64,000 bases of DNA, taken from positions 27,211,501-27,275,500 of the forward strand of contig NC_134117.1 of the NCBI RefSeq assembly GCF_040939455.1, read 5' to 3'. Source of the stretch: Microcebus murinus. Taxonomy: Eukaryota; Chordata; Mammalia; Primates; Cheirogaleidae. The notes beneath the pieces were generated by a model. That model did no database searches and was not told the DNA's origin. It saw only the letters and a program-made list of their open reading frames with translations. Shown here piece after piece: positions 36,831 through 49,789 of this stretch (position 1 is its first letter; each line of letters starts with the position of its first letter). A program made the translations under genes and the position numbers.

Positions 36831-38302
36831 AACGATGGGGAGTTCTAATGTAGCCTAATTTTTATCAGACTAGCATTTGAGAAACTCTTTGCACCAAGCA
36901 TAAGCAAGTATCACACATAAAACATAGTTAATTTGTTTTAAGAATTTAGTTCAATCCTGTTCTTTTCTTAATTGGTGAAAAGGACTGTAATATCCTTTCA
37001 TGACTATTTCATTCTTTTGCAACCTTCACATGAAGAGAGAGTACTTTTTCTGTGTGGCTAAGGACTTCGGCACATGATACACCCTTAGCTCTTGGAGAAC
37101 AGTGCTGGTGACTCCAGAAGGAGAAATGGGTGCTATAAAGTAGTGTCTACTTATTCCTATGTGAGCTCACGAGGATATGAACAGATTATCAAATCGCATG
37201 AACAACAAAATGCAGAGAGTGGACATACTTGAGTAGAACTTAATCCTTTGATGTCAGTTCTTTGAGGCCAGCTGTTCCCTAACCCCCGAAGGAAAATGGC
37301 ATGTAATAGAAAGGAGCCTATTTTGGGTAGGGTTAGTACTGGTAATGATTTCCTAAGTACTGAGAAATCAAAACTCTTAAGTGGTGAGTTATGAAAAAGC
37401 CATAATGCTTCATATTGATAGAACTCAGGAAGCAAAATTGGAAGCCAAAATTACTGAACAAATAATTTAATTCCCAGGGAACAGTTATGGCTCCATAATT
37501 TCTATAGAAAGAAACTTAGAAGGGGCCATCAATTTGAAACATGAGGATTGGGGCCACGTTTATAAGCTTTGTTTCATGGCGCTTTTGCTTAAGATAAAGA
37601 AAATGTCAATTGTCCCTGTCAAAGAATGGAGGGAAAGTAGGGTAGCTATTACTTTGAGGGAAATAAATAAACAAAAACAGAATGAAAAGATGGAAACTAA
37701 TCCTGGATAGGGAATCAAGGTAAGTGAGAATCAAGAAATAGGTGCATCCATAAGTTGGAAGATCCCTATGACAGCTCCTATCTCCCTTCTTTACAATAAA
37801 AGGCTCCCTATCTCTCCCAAACTTTCAAAATGTTTTATTCAGTTAGCTTTATATCTCCAGTCAATACCTCTCCCCTTAACTCTGGATTTGTACATTCTCT
37901 TCACTCAAATTCTTTACCTATATGTTTAAAGCATCTCAAACTTAGTATGCCCCAAACCCAAATTCTGATCTTTGCCTTCCCCTTCTCCTCCCAGTTTTTC
38001 CCACTTCCTTCATAAGTGAGAAGGAAGTCCCACTTATGGGACCTGTCCCATCAAATGACAGTCCCTGTCAAATTCATCTTTTGTTGCTCAAGCCAAAAGC
38101 TTCAGAGTTTTCCTTGACTCTTTTTTTCTCATACCTCACATTCAACCTTGCAGCAAATGTTATCAGCTCTACCTTTAAAACAACCCAGGAGCCCAATCAT
38201 TTTCACCACTCTGCTTAGCAGCAAGGACTAATGTCCTTGCTCTAACCCTAGCTTTACCCTCCCTTTTCACTCTCTTTTTAGCTCAGCACCCAGAGTGATG
38301 CA

Positions 38303-38890
38303 CTTAAAGCAATATGGAGATACCTTAAAGTGATACAAGTGGATCTACCATTTGATCCAGCAATCCCATTACTGGGCATCTACCCAAAAGATCCAATGAC
38401 ACTCTACAAAAAAGACACCTGCACTCGAATGTTTATACCAGCACAATTCATAATTGCAAGGCTGTGGAAACAGCCCAAGTGCCCATCAATCCAAGAGTAG
38501 ATTAATAAAATGTGGTATATGTATATGAGTACTATTCAGTTCTAAGGAACAATGGTGATATAGCACATCTTGTATTTTCCTGGTTAGAGCTGGAACCCAT
38601 ACTACTAAGTGAAGTATCCCAAGAATGGAAAAAACAAGCACCACATATACTCACCAGCAAACTGGTATTAACTGAGCAGCACCCAAGTGGACACATAAGA
38701 ACTAAAGTAATAGGGTATTGGGCAGGTGGGAGGGGGGAGGAGGCAGGTGTATACACACATAATGAGTGAGATGTGCACCATCTTGGGGATGGTCACGCTA
38801 GAAACTCAGACTTGTGGGAGTTTTTTGAAAGGGCATTTTTTGAAACCTTAAAATTTGTACCCCCATAATATGCCAGAAAAAAAAAAGATG
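38303..38890 (+). mobile_element. Young 5'-truncated lineage-specific L1
   Basis: Starts inside ORF2 near 'aaagcaatatggagatacct' and is nearly identical to 59813-60400 of the long L1. The match includes the ORF2 end ('caccagcaaactggtattaa') and a 3' UTR with a G-rich run at 38727-38743 and 'cccccataatatgccagaaa'. It ends in an A-rich tail. The ORF2 piece is broken by a nonsense codon ('ccaagagtagatt') and an indel near 38524. It interrupts the L2. No clean target-site duplication was found. Same strand as HPSE2. Confidence 0.94.
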
Positions 38891-39361
38891 TGAGTTGGGT
38901 CATGTTCAAAACTATCTAGTGGTTTCCCGTGTCATTCAGGGTAAACACCAAAGTTCTTACAATGGCCACTAAGGCCCTGCATGATCTGGCCCTGCTGCCA
39001 GTGTGACCTCATCTCCTACTGCTCTCCCTCTCATTCTGGGCCAGCCACACTGGCCTCTTTCTTGTTCTTCACATTTATCAGTCTCATACCTGTCTTGGGC
39101 CTTTTGCCTTACAATATCCTCTGCCTGGAATGCTTTCCATAGTTATATACTTGACTTACTCCCTTACTTCTACTGGGTCTCTGCTCAAATGGTACCTTAT
39201 TGGTGATGCATATTTAAAATAGCGTACCAACTCCTATAGGTTTTACCTATTCCCTATTTTGCTTTACCTCCTCCACTAGCCACACTAAATGTAACCTCCA
39301 TGAGGGTAGGGTCTGTTTTCTGTTTTGCTCATTGCTATACACCCCCTCCCACACACACACA

Positions 39362-39730
39362 CAAGATGCTCCTCAATTTACATGGGGTTATGTCCTTATA
39401 ATCCATCATACATTGAAAATATCATTAAGTCAAAAGTGCATTTAGTAGACTTAACCTACTGAACATTGTAGCTTGGCCTAGCCTATCTTAAACTTGCTCA
39501 GAACACACATTAGCTTACAGTTGAGCAAAGTAATATAACACAAAGCCTATTTTATAATAAAGCATTGAATATCTCATGTAATTTGTTGAATAGTACACTG
39601 AAAGTGAAAAACTGAATAGTTATATCAGTATAGAAAGTGCAGTTTCTATTGAATGTGTATTGCTTTAGCCACCATCATAAAGTTGAAAAATCATTAAGTC
39701 AAACCACTATAAGTCAGGGATCATCTGTAT
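39362..39730. mobile_element. Tigger-type (MER8-like) MITE
   Basis: 'agatgctcctcaatttacat' at the left and, in reverse complement, 'acagatgatccctgacttat' at the right are recognisable terminal inverted repeats. Internal phrases such as 'aagcctattttataataaag' and 'gaatatctcatgtaatttgt' fit a Tigger-derived non-autonomous element. TA lies at the right end (ctgTAtg). Older than the neighbouring mariner-like element, judged by its TIR mismatches. Sits within the L2. Confidence 0.72.
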
Positions 39731-39763
39731 GTATATATGATGTATAATAGTGCCTGGCACATA

Positions 39764-40323
39764 CTGTGTTTCCCCGAAAATAAGACCTACTCATAAAATA
39801 AGCCCTAGCAGGATTTCTGAGCATTTGGGCGATATAAGCCCTACCCTGAAAATAAGACCTAGTGATGGGCGTGGCTACGCACCGTATCTGCACAGCCCAT
39901 GCCTTTCGTCGCAGAGCGGTAAAGGTGAGCAGCCCTTCTCATCTGCCCCATCGTGACAGCTACTATCCCAGAGGTGACCGGAAAGGTGCGGGCAGCCCCG
40001 CCAACAAGGTCAGGCTCCCCCTGTCAGGTCCCGGCCATCCTGTGAGTATCTGCTCCTGAGGCTTTGAGGGGAAAGTCTCCTCAGCGAAGTGAGGAGCGGG
40101 ATGCTCTGCTTTAGGTATTATGTGTCCCAGCAGGGAAGAAAGTAAGCTGTGGCTGCCATTTTACTATGATGATGTTCTTGAAGAAGACGACTTAACTATG
40201 TTTGAATAAATATACATTGTTATACTGTACTTAAAAAAAAACACATCCCCTGAAAATAAGTCCTGAGTGTCTTCTTGAGGAAAAATAAATATAAGACCCT
40301 GTCTTATTTTCGGGGAAACATGG
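39764..40323. mobile_element. Mariner-like DNA transposon, 560 bp, young
   Basis: The termini are inverted copies sharing 'tgtttccccgaaaataagac' exactly (20 bp), plus three outer bases with two mismatches. TA lies immediately outside each end (39762-39763 and 40324-40325). Removing the element and one TA restores the L2 phrase 'cacatagtaactgctc'. Subterminal 'aaaataagacct'-like repeats follow each TIR. The centre (about 39860-40130) is GC- and CpG-rich, unlike the flanks. An open frame at 40093-40209 ends in an acidic tail (EEDDLTMFE, stop at 40207-40209), which could be the remnant of a transposase C-terminus. It encodes no full transposase, so it is non-autonomous. Tc1/mariner superfamily is inferred from TA and the TIRs. 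Confidence 0.88.
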
Positions 40324-40789
40324 TAGTAACTGCTCAATAAATATTTCTTGAATAAATCAATGAGTTAATCAATATCCTATATATTGTTTGTTGCTTTTTT
40401 TGTTTTTAAAGTGTTAAGTCCTGAGGAATCTAAAGAAATTAATCTATTATTCATATCCTAGTGTGAATTCATTGAGCCTTATCTGTTTCTTCCTAATATA
40501 AAGCTGAGATTTCCCTCACTGAAGAAATGTCTTTTTGATAAAAAGGGTTCTTGGTTCGTGAATTTTTTAAGCCAATCTCTGATGCTTCTGTAGTTACTAT
40601 TTTGTTCTTTTTTCCTTTTATTGCCACGGAACTTCGATAAGTTGACTATGCCAGAATCTATTTCTTGTTCTCCATATACTCATTCTTAGGTTCTCATCCC
40701 CACTCTAAATCTAGTTTCTAAACTCACTGTTTCATTAATCTAATTACTTTTTTCCTTAGTCCTTTTTCTCTTCATTTTGTCACTAACAC

Positions 40790-41090
40790 TAACAGTTATT
40801 GACCAACATCTTGTTGCAGGGTCTTTAAGATTGCATATCTAGGTTCTTTCTTCTTTGCCTATTTTTTCTTATCCCTGACCCTTGTATATGGACCTTTCTT
40901 AAGGTTTTGTCTTTCTACATTTTGTCCTTCAGAAGTCTCGAGAACTTTCACACCATCAACTATCGACACTTTATAGATGACTCCCAAGCCTCAGTCTTAC
41001 ATCTCTCTCAAGCCCAAGCTCTTGATCGTCAGCTGCCTGCTAGACAGTACTCCTTACAATTATATTCTTGTGAAATGTCAAGGCAACCTG
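40790..41090 (+). repeat. L2 LINE fragment
   Basis: 'actttatagatgactcccaa', 'gcctcagtcttacatctctc' and 'cagctgcctgctagacagta' match the ORF2 region of L2 that lies upstream of the segment at 37790. This is therefore a separate copy or a rearranged part. Confidence 0.52.
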
Positions 41091-42058
41091 ACTAGAAGAC
41101 ATAGAGGCATTGGCCCCCTCTGGCGGAGAGAGTAGAAAGTCATCTTTAAGTATCCACCTGCTCAGATGAAACTTGAGCAAATATTCCAAGGAAGATTACA
41201 TTTGTTGAGTATCTACTAAATTCTATATATTCAAATATGTATATTTTCTAATAAACTATAGAGCACATCTCTTAAACCACCAATAATTACTGTAAACAGA
41301 TCTCTTCTTTACCCCTTTCAGTTTCTTACCAGACTGCTTTTATACTGTCTCAAACAAACAAACAAAAAATTTTGATACAGATATTTGACAAGGATTGTAG
41401 TTTATAAATGAAAAATTGTGAAAATAACTATATTTTATTACATACTTAATAAAGTATAAGCTTTCATTTTAACTGTGAAGAATTTGGATAAACAAAATGT
41501 TATTTAATTGAATATTGAGAATTTTTTCCTGATAAAATAATTTAATTTTCAAAAAATTAATTTTCATGTCACAATAAATATTAAATGACTTCAAAATGGA
41601 CCATTCTTAATCTTTTTGTATTCAGATTATTTTTTTGAGTAATCTATAATAGTAATTCTCAAGTCTTAGGGGACTTCTGAATAAAAATTATTATATCTAA
41701 AGCTCATAGTATATTAATTAGTGTGATTATTTAGATGTAGATCTAATAATCCAATAATTGCCAATGTTTTAAATACATAGTGATATTTTCCTCAGAATCT
41801 GTTTAGTTTTGCCAGTTTCTTAGCCTATTCCTTTGTATGGTTTCCCCTTCCCCACAAAGAATACTGACTCTGATGATATAGATAGAAGAAACTTCAGTTG
41901 TTCCTTTTTAAACATTTCCTACTAGATTTTTTCGTATTTAGGCCTCCAAGGAGGCCTAAAATTCTCATCACAAATTTCTATTGTATGAATGCTATTGAGT
42001 TATGATATGTAGTATATGGTAAATACAAGTACTATTTAAAATGAAAAATGACTTTTTA

Positions 42059-42576
<518 letters not shown>

Positions 42577-43609
42577 TAGACAACCATTCTTGAAATGAAC
42601 AAAAGAATAGTTAACTTTCTTTCTTGAAATTATTTCCATTTTTTCCTTTTCATGAATTTGAAAAAACTTAAGAGCCAAATATAATTGATGTTTGTTAAAC
42701 CAAAATGGTATATAATTACTGGTATATAATGGTATATAATAATTGATTTAAGCCAAAATGGTATATAATTATCTAAAGGTAGGCTTGTTAGGTTTAATTT
42801 AAAGAAAAGTTATGAATTTAGTTTAATTAATGTTTTGAATATGAAAAATGTATTTACGATGTTAAAAGTAAAGCATCTGAAACTATATGTCAGAGCAACA
42901 TAAATAAAATTATAGCCTAAGATATAATTTTATATGACTTTGAAAAAATACCACTTTCTTACTGAGTGGTATGTAGATAATTATAAAATCATTATACATA
43001 TGTGCTGGTTTAATGATACTTTAATAGGGCTATGAGTGCATTTTAATTTTAATTATTATTTTGGAACTAAAAATAAATAATTAAATTTATTTCTTTAATG
43101 TGAAATCTATGCCTTTTGTTGTTGCCAAGTTACTAAATTCTTGGCAGAATGTGAGATAAGTTGACATTAATTTAGTTTTCAACTGAAATGAGACAATTTC
43201 TGTCCTCATTCTTGATGCTTCTTAAAAAATACTTTCTTACATGTGAGAAGGTTGAAATGGCAGCCTCCCTATATCCAACTTCAAAAACTGATAATGGACT
43301 CCATCAAATGATGATGGTTCTACTTTAAAGGACTAGAATACCATAACAAAATTGCTAATAGGGCACTTTGGTCATTCTGGATCATCTCTTACAAAATCCC
43401 TAGTGACCTCTTCTGGAACCCTAGTGTTCCATAGAACCCCATTTTAGAAACTCTGCGTTAGGTTTAATGAATATAAGGATAATGTGAACCCCTATATGTA
43501 ATTATTCACCTAAAAATCTTTTCAAAACTATACACCACCTAAAATCATGTTATTCATACCTTGAGAAATGCTTCCTGAAAAGACAAAATCTGGATATGTT
43601 TAAAAGAGG

Positions 43610-44040
43610 AATAAGGACATGCCAAATGAGGAGAATAATTAGAGCAAAGGTCAATGGGGCAGGGAGTTTTGTAATAAATAAAAATGACTGACACCTACAA
43701 AGAACTCACTGCGAGAATCAGAGACAGCTAAAGTTAGGGGAAAGATTATGGGTGAGTTGTAAAGGCCTTGAACTAAGGAAGAAAAGGATATTGAAAATCC
43801 ACTAGGATTTTGAGAAGTGAGTGAAACTGGATGGGGGTGAGTGGGGGAAGATGAATTAGCAAGACAGGAAGAATCTAGAAAAAGACAGTTAAGTACAGAC
43901 ATTGTAATAACTCATATAAGTAGAAATGAGGCCAGAAAAATAACAGTGGCAATAGAAATGAAGGATTGAGATACGGGAGACCCATGGTGCTAGAGTTAAT
44001 CATATATGGGACCAACCTGACAATGAACGTATTTATAGTA
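43610..44040 (-). repeat. Diverged L2-like relic, antisense
   Basis: 'gagttgtaaaggccttgaac', 'gatattgaaaatccactagg' and 'attgtaataactcatataag' look like antisense L2. Ends about 500 bp before the HPSE2 exon. Confidence 0.4.
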
Positions 44041-44545
44041 ATGGTTATAGTATTTCCATTGTCAGAAATATTAGAAATGTGGACTTGAGTGAAATTTTTT
44101 GGAAGTCCTGCTATTTTCCAAGACTCATTAGTGAGTCATCTTTCCTGGCCTGTACCATGACACTATTTCTATCATGTTTTGCAGGAAGATAGACCCAGCA
44201 GTGCCAGATCTTCTGACTTTTCAAGAAAAGTTAGAAATCCAGCCACTTTGTGAAATCTTCCCATTTTTAAACATCAACAATTCAATTTTTTGTTAATAAA
44301 TAAAACATACCATGAACTAGACTTGGTTGCCAATTTGCAACCTCTGTCTGGAGTTCTGTGTGCTGCTTTCTAAAATCACCTTGAAATATACCCCAGCCCA
44401 AAAGGTAATAGTCCCTTTTAGAAGCCTGACTGTGTAATTCCTTATTAGTGGGAAGCTCATAGAAAGGCTTTTTGTAGTAGCTAATATTATCCTTTGGTTG
44501 GAATGTTGATTTGAAAGTTACAAGCCTTTCTCTGCTTCTTCCCAG

Positions 44546-44719
44546 CCAGGTCTCTAGACAAACTTTATAACTTTGCTGATTGTTCTGGACTCCACCTGAT
44601 ATTTGCTCTAAATGCACTGCGTCGTAATCCCAATAACTCCTGGAACAGTTCTAGTGCCCTGAGTCTGTTGAAGTACAGCGCCAGCAAAAAGTACAACATT
44701 TCTTGGGAACTGGGTAATG
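44546..44719 (+). CDS. HPSE2: Heparanase 2 internal exon, 174 bp
   Basis: Encodes part of heparanase-2, a secreted glycoprotein of the GH79 family that binds heparan sulphate and lacks measurable heparanase activity. Loss of the human gene causes urofacial (Ochoa) syndrome. The exon starts with two bases completing an Ala codon, then [20 protein letters not shown] and [12 protein letters not shown]. It ends YNISWELGN plus the G of a split Glu codon. By recalled human numbering it covers about residues 204-262. Splice signals are good: a pyrimidine tract with cttcttcccag before 44546 and gtaagt at 44720. Both ends are phase 1, so skipping would remove 58 residues in frame. N-glycosylation sequons NNS, NSS and NIS are visible. 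A second AG at 44548-44549 could serve as an alternative acceptor but would shift the frame. Paralogue HPSE is less similar ([11 protein letters not shown] differs), so HPSE2 is preferred. Probably exon 4; the numbering is inferred. Confidence 0.97.
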
Positions 44720-45244
44720 GTAAGTAAGGATGTTATTTCCTCTGAATTGACATGATTAAGGGGAAAAAATAAGTTGGCTTGTAATATAGTCTCAGTTAGA
44801 CCATCCCTAGTATACTGGCCCAGAAAACATTTGGGATGTTTAGCCACTGAGTTGATCATCCAAATGGTAAGAGACCGAATAGTGAAGGACAGTAGAATAG
44901 ACACTATTTGCATCTGTAATTATCTCTAGTTACTTCATTCCAAATATGAGGAAAATGCCACAAAAAGTGGGAAAACTATAGTGATTTATGACTAACAAAT
45001 TGATATTACAACCTATTTGCACAGCCTGAGCTACATTTTACAATGTGTCTTCTGTGGAACACTGGTCCTACAAGATGATCCTTATAAAACAATAATTCAA
45101 AATAGCTTTGTTCAAATATATTTGAGGAGTACTATACAGTATATGAACCTCTTGAAGGTTCACAGTGCACATTAGCATATAAAAGGCTCTGAGAAGTCTT
45201 GCTGCAAAGAAATGTTTAAAAATCTTAACATTTTTTAACCCCGC

Positions 45245-45450
45245 ATTTCTTAAATCATTTAACCATGGCTGGTTTTAGGGGTGTGCAACCTGTGTAGTTA
45301 CATAGTGGTCCATGCTTAAAAGAGACCCATGTTTGGTTTAATTCTCTGCTGTCACTGTCTTGAAATTCTTAATAATTTTTTAACAAGGGGACCCATAATT
45401 TTATTTTGCATGAGGCCCTGCAAATTATATAGCCAGTCCTATTTAATCAT
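45245..45450. repeat. MER-type DNA element relic
   Basis: 'ggggtgtgcaacctgtgtag' to 'tgcatgaggccctgcaaatt' followed by 'atatagccagtcct' resembles a family also hinted at near 6925-6985 ('tgaggccccacaaaaactgt'). Family not named. Confidence 0.33.
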
Positions 45451-48400
45451 TGAAGAGAGAGTATGTGTGTTTGTGTGTGTTTGTAGCATAAGTTATCATT
45501 CCTTCATAGAACAATAGTCCATGGAAAAGGTTTTAGAGAAATAGTTCCTAAATCATGCTATTTTCTCAATATATATTTATGTATTATATATGTTATTCTG
45601 TAAAATTTATGACTATAATATTGAGTCAATCAAAATGTATTACAGTTAAAATTATAGATAGAATAAATCTAAAAATTTTCTAATTCTCTAAGACTTTTTG
45701 GTAAATCTTAGAACAAAACAATTGAGTCTGAAAAAACAAGAATTCTCTTAAAATTACTGATACAAATTGATTCCAACATTTTTGTCCATGGCCTTGCATG
45801 CCTGTAGCTAACTGATATTTGTTTGGAGCACTGTGTATGAGTGTGTTTGTGCACATGCTCACATACATATTAAATACATTCTGGAATTTGAAGTCTTCAT
45901 AATAAAAGGGCAAGGGTCTTATAAGAATAAAATGTCCTGTTTTCCTATCAGTAGTCATTAACTGGAATGTACCTCCAGTTTCTTAGCTCTTACTTCGCTT
46001 TTGTCTCTTCCTTAGCTGAAGTGAGGGAAATTTGGGAAGAGTTAGGGACCAAATGGAGGCCTATTGAATTGAACTGAAGATACTCTGACTGTAGGAGGTA
46101 GAACTGGGGTAACCTGAGATTTTTTCATATTCCAAACTAGTTTGATATCATACATTCCACAATAAAAGCAGGGATGGTGTGATCAACTTTGAACCAGGCA
46201 AAATTATTGCATATTGGCAAAGTCCTTTAGTGATCCCTTCCCCTCCTATCTTCTATTTCATGCTTTTTGACATTCTTTGATATTTTCTCTACTCTTGATC
46301 ACCCCACCTAACCTTCCTTTGCTTCAATATCAGACTGCAAACAGAGCAAAATATCTTCGAATAGGGCATTATACCTGCCATGAGGGGCCCATTATGCATA
46401 ATGTTTAAAATGAGTATTAGACGCTGAGGAATGGTAAGCTTCTGCTGAATTGGAGAATACATGCTATGCCAAAAGGCGTTGTTTGTTTTCCATGTAAAAA
46501 TATTGTGCTGCCTAAATAAAACTGGTTTGTAAAAAAACTTCAAGTAGTTACAGATAAATCCAAAGCAATTGAAACTTATCTACAAGTGATTGATGGGAAT
46601 AATTAGAAATGTAGAGTTTTTGGCATCTCTGAGTGTGGAAGCTTGTTAAACTAAATAAATCTTCAGTTGGTATAATTGGGGTGATTTGGTGGTAGGGGTG
46701 AGTGAGAAGAGAGAATATATACATCTTTCTATATACACTCATCTATTTCAAACAGCTGAGAGCTTGCCTCTTCCCATCTCCCTCCTCTCTCAAACTATGT
46801 TAAATAGTTTGGAGATGGAGCTAATTACATTAAAAGAATGTTAGTCACCTTAGCTACACCACACTTAATACCCATCATCATCCTTTTAAGTGGCTCTTCA
46901 GAGCTTAACAAAAACAAAGAATCATTTTGGGGGAGGAGAAAGGCACTGTCATTGAGGAGACAATAGGAATAGATAGGAAAATAACCAAATTCATGAATTT
47001 GAAAACTCTATGAAGTGGAAAGTATGCAGTAATGTTTTTGTGAGCATTTCTATAGGTGATTTTTAAATCTAGTCAGGAAGTCTAGGGTTAGGATTTTTCT
47101 CTTCCCTTTTCTTTTTAAAAGTACATATCTGTTTTTATATAATTTAATAGATAATTATCTAACTCAACTTACATTTTAAGGTTTAAAGAAGATTTATTTT
47201 GCTGTTTCTTTAATTCATTTTGCAACTATTGATAATTTTCTTGTGTTAGAATCACATTCCTTAAAATACCCAATGTATAGTGTTCTCCTCACAACTATTC
47301 CATGATGTGTATTCAGCCTTTACCCTTCAAAAATTATCTATGGTCATCCTCCTGGCCTAGCCTTGTTTCTCCAATCTTATATCCATTTTCTTCTTTGTAA
47401 CCTTATGTCTTTGGACAGAGGTAATAGTTTAATCATTATATCCATATTTAGGGAGGGGCATTAGAACTGCTCAGGCCTTTTATCACTCATCCTTCCATAG
47501 CCCCATACCCTGTTAACAAGTATTTTATCTCCAGAGCAAATGTAGCATTGGAAAAACCAACGTAGGCATTTCATTGGTTGTTTCTGCTAGAATGGCTAAA
47601 CTTCAAGTGACTAACCTACTTTTTTCCCCTTCTCCTTTGAAATCAGTGGATGGGCACAGACCACAAAAGCAAGATAAACCTAGTATAAAGAGGCAACGAC
47701 TGGGAAAGTTTAGAATGCCAAAGTCTATGAAAGAGTGACTTTCTTGATACAAGAGTTTAAATAATTACATCCCATAGATAAAAAATGTTTCTGTAAATGT
47801 TCATAAATTGTAAACTCTGTAACTGATTCATATAATAATTGTAATTTTTTATATTTCTACCATTGGTGAATCTAAAGTTAGAACTGGGGGCATATTGAAG
47901 CTGGGACTCAAATTCTGGAAGTGTATAAAAATTCTAGTCCAACTCTGCTCCAGGGAAAAACAGTGTCCTGTAGAGGGCTATACTTAACAACAAAAATTCC
48001 CTTAAGATAATGCAATACCTCTAATTGAATGACCACTGTACTACATTATGAATTATAAATTTGCTCCCAAATAGATCTGTCCATTTCTATAAGCAAGTAA
48101 AAGCCACTGTAATTAATTATTGAATCAGTGTCATATATTCATGCCTACACCTAACCTCTATACATTCACCATTATTCTCTTTTGAGAATTACTTATATGA
48201 CTCAGATGCCTGGAGCCTGTCTACTGGGTGATTTGGTAAAATCAAATTTCTGACCATAGAAAGTTTAGCCCTTTAGAAATGATGATTCTGATGATTCTGG
48301 CAGCCCAGCTGTATTCGTTCATTTGCTCAATATTTATTAAGTTTTTAGTCTGTTTGTGTGGATAAATGTATGATTTATTTATGTACATTATGTACAATGT

Positions 48401-48804
48401 ATAAATGTACATTTATATACTTTGACTTTGTATATTTGTGTGTATGTGTGTATATATATAACAGTTACAGCCTTGTGAAAGCAAAACACAGGATTGAACC
48501 ACATTGCTAATTATTTATGAAGTTCAGAGCTTTAGAGAGCTATATTTTCAGAGAATTGATGGTTAGGGAAGAAGAAAAGGACAAAAGAGGAGGGGAAGGG
48601 AAAAATGAGAAACCATATGGGAACTCTCTATACTATTTGCTCAATTTTCTATAAACGTAAAATTGCTCTAAAAAATAAAAATAAAGGGAGTCTATTAATT
48701 AAGGAAAAAAAGACTGAGCCATGATGACCCAGTTCTTAGAAGTATATAATGTGTTATGCTGTTTCACTCATACTAAGGACAACACAAGAAGCAATTAAAA
48801 GAAT

Positions 48805-49655
48805 ATTGTTGGGAAAAGGGTCTGAATAGACCTGTCTCCAAAGAAGATACACAAATACAAATGACCAATAAGCATATGAAAAGATGCTTAGCATTATCAG
48901 CCATCATGGACAAGCAAATAAAAACAAAACTACAATTAAATACCACTTCACACTTACTTAGGATGGCCAAATTTAAAAAATGAAAATAACAAATGTTGGT
49001 AAGGATATGGAGAAATTGGAATGCTCACACACTGCTGGTGGAAATGTCAAATGGTATAACCACTTTGGAAAACAGTCTGGCAGTTCCCCAAAAAGTTAAA
49101 CATAAAGTTACCATTACCAAGTAACCCAGAAATTCAACTCCTATGTGTATATCCAAGAGAAATTAAAATATTTGTCCACACAAAAACTTGCTCATGAATG
49201 TTGATAAAGCATGAACAACCTAAATGTCCATTAATTGATGAATGGATAAATAAAATGTGGCATATGCCTACACTTGTATATTATTTGCCTACAAAATGGA
49301 ATGAAGTACTGGCACATTCTAGACCATGGGTGAACCTTGAAAAGATTATGCTAAATGAAAGAAGTCAGACACAAAAGACCACACATTGTATGATTCCCCT
49401 TATATGCACCCCCTAGAATAGACAAATCTATAGCTACAGAAAATGATTGCTTAGGGTTGGGAAGCCTTATGAGGGATGAGGAGTAACTGCTAACGGGCAT
49501 GGGGTTTCTTTCTGAGATGATTAAAATATTCTAAAATTTGTTATGGTGATTGTTGCACAACTGTGTGAATATACTAAAAACCATTGAACTATATACATTA
49601 AATTGGTAGATTGTTTGGTATGTGAATGATAAAGCTGTTACCGAAAAAAAGAATA
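48805..49655 (+). mobile_element. 5'-truncated L1 (L1M), sense
   Basis: ORF2-terminal landmarks 'ccaataagcatatgaaaaga', 'cacacactgctggtggaaat', 'ttgatgaatggataaataaa' and 'gaaagaagtcagacacaaaa' are followed by a 3' UTR ('cacaactgtgtgaatatact') and an A-rich tail near 49650. Many stops. Sense to HPSE2. Confidence 0.8.
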
Positions 49656-49789
49656 TTATACATTTATCTTTTTATTTTAGAAGGCATAACAATGCTTATT
49701 TGCTACCACTAGCCACTGGTTGATGACAAAAGTCTTAGGGTTACTTCCTTAAGAGGTTTATATTTGTAATTATCAACAATATTGTCACC

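Larger units (their letters stand above)
37790..40375 (+). repeat. L2 LINE 3' part split by three insertions
   Basis: One sense-oriented ancient L2 can be followed through 37790-38302 ('gcatctcaaacttagtatgc', 'ttgttgctcaagccaaaagc'). It continues at 38891-39350 ('gtggtttcccgtgtcattca', 'ggccctgcatgatctggccc', 'tctgctcaaatggtacctta'), at 39731-39763 ('tagtgcctggcacata') and at 40324-40375 ('actgctcaataaatatttct'). The gaps are a young L1, a Tigger-type element and a mariner-like element. It is not a functional gene. Confidence 0.73.

Noticed and set aside
39750..39956. 68-codon frame at the left end of the mariner-like element
   Set aside because: Runs from the L2 flank through the TIR and is not a transposase frame.
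44548..44549. Alternative acceptor AG four bases into the exon
   Set aside because: Would shift the HPSE2 frame; the upstream CAG at 44543-44545 keeps the expected Ala-Arg-Ser.
44282..44913. Two overlapping minus-strand open frames across the HPSE2 exon
   Set aside because: They are the antisense of a well-supported exon and run past both splice sites. No recognisable protein.
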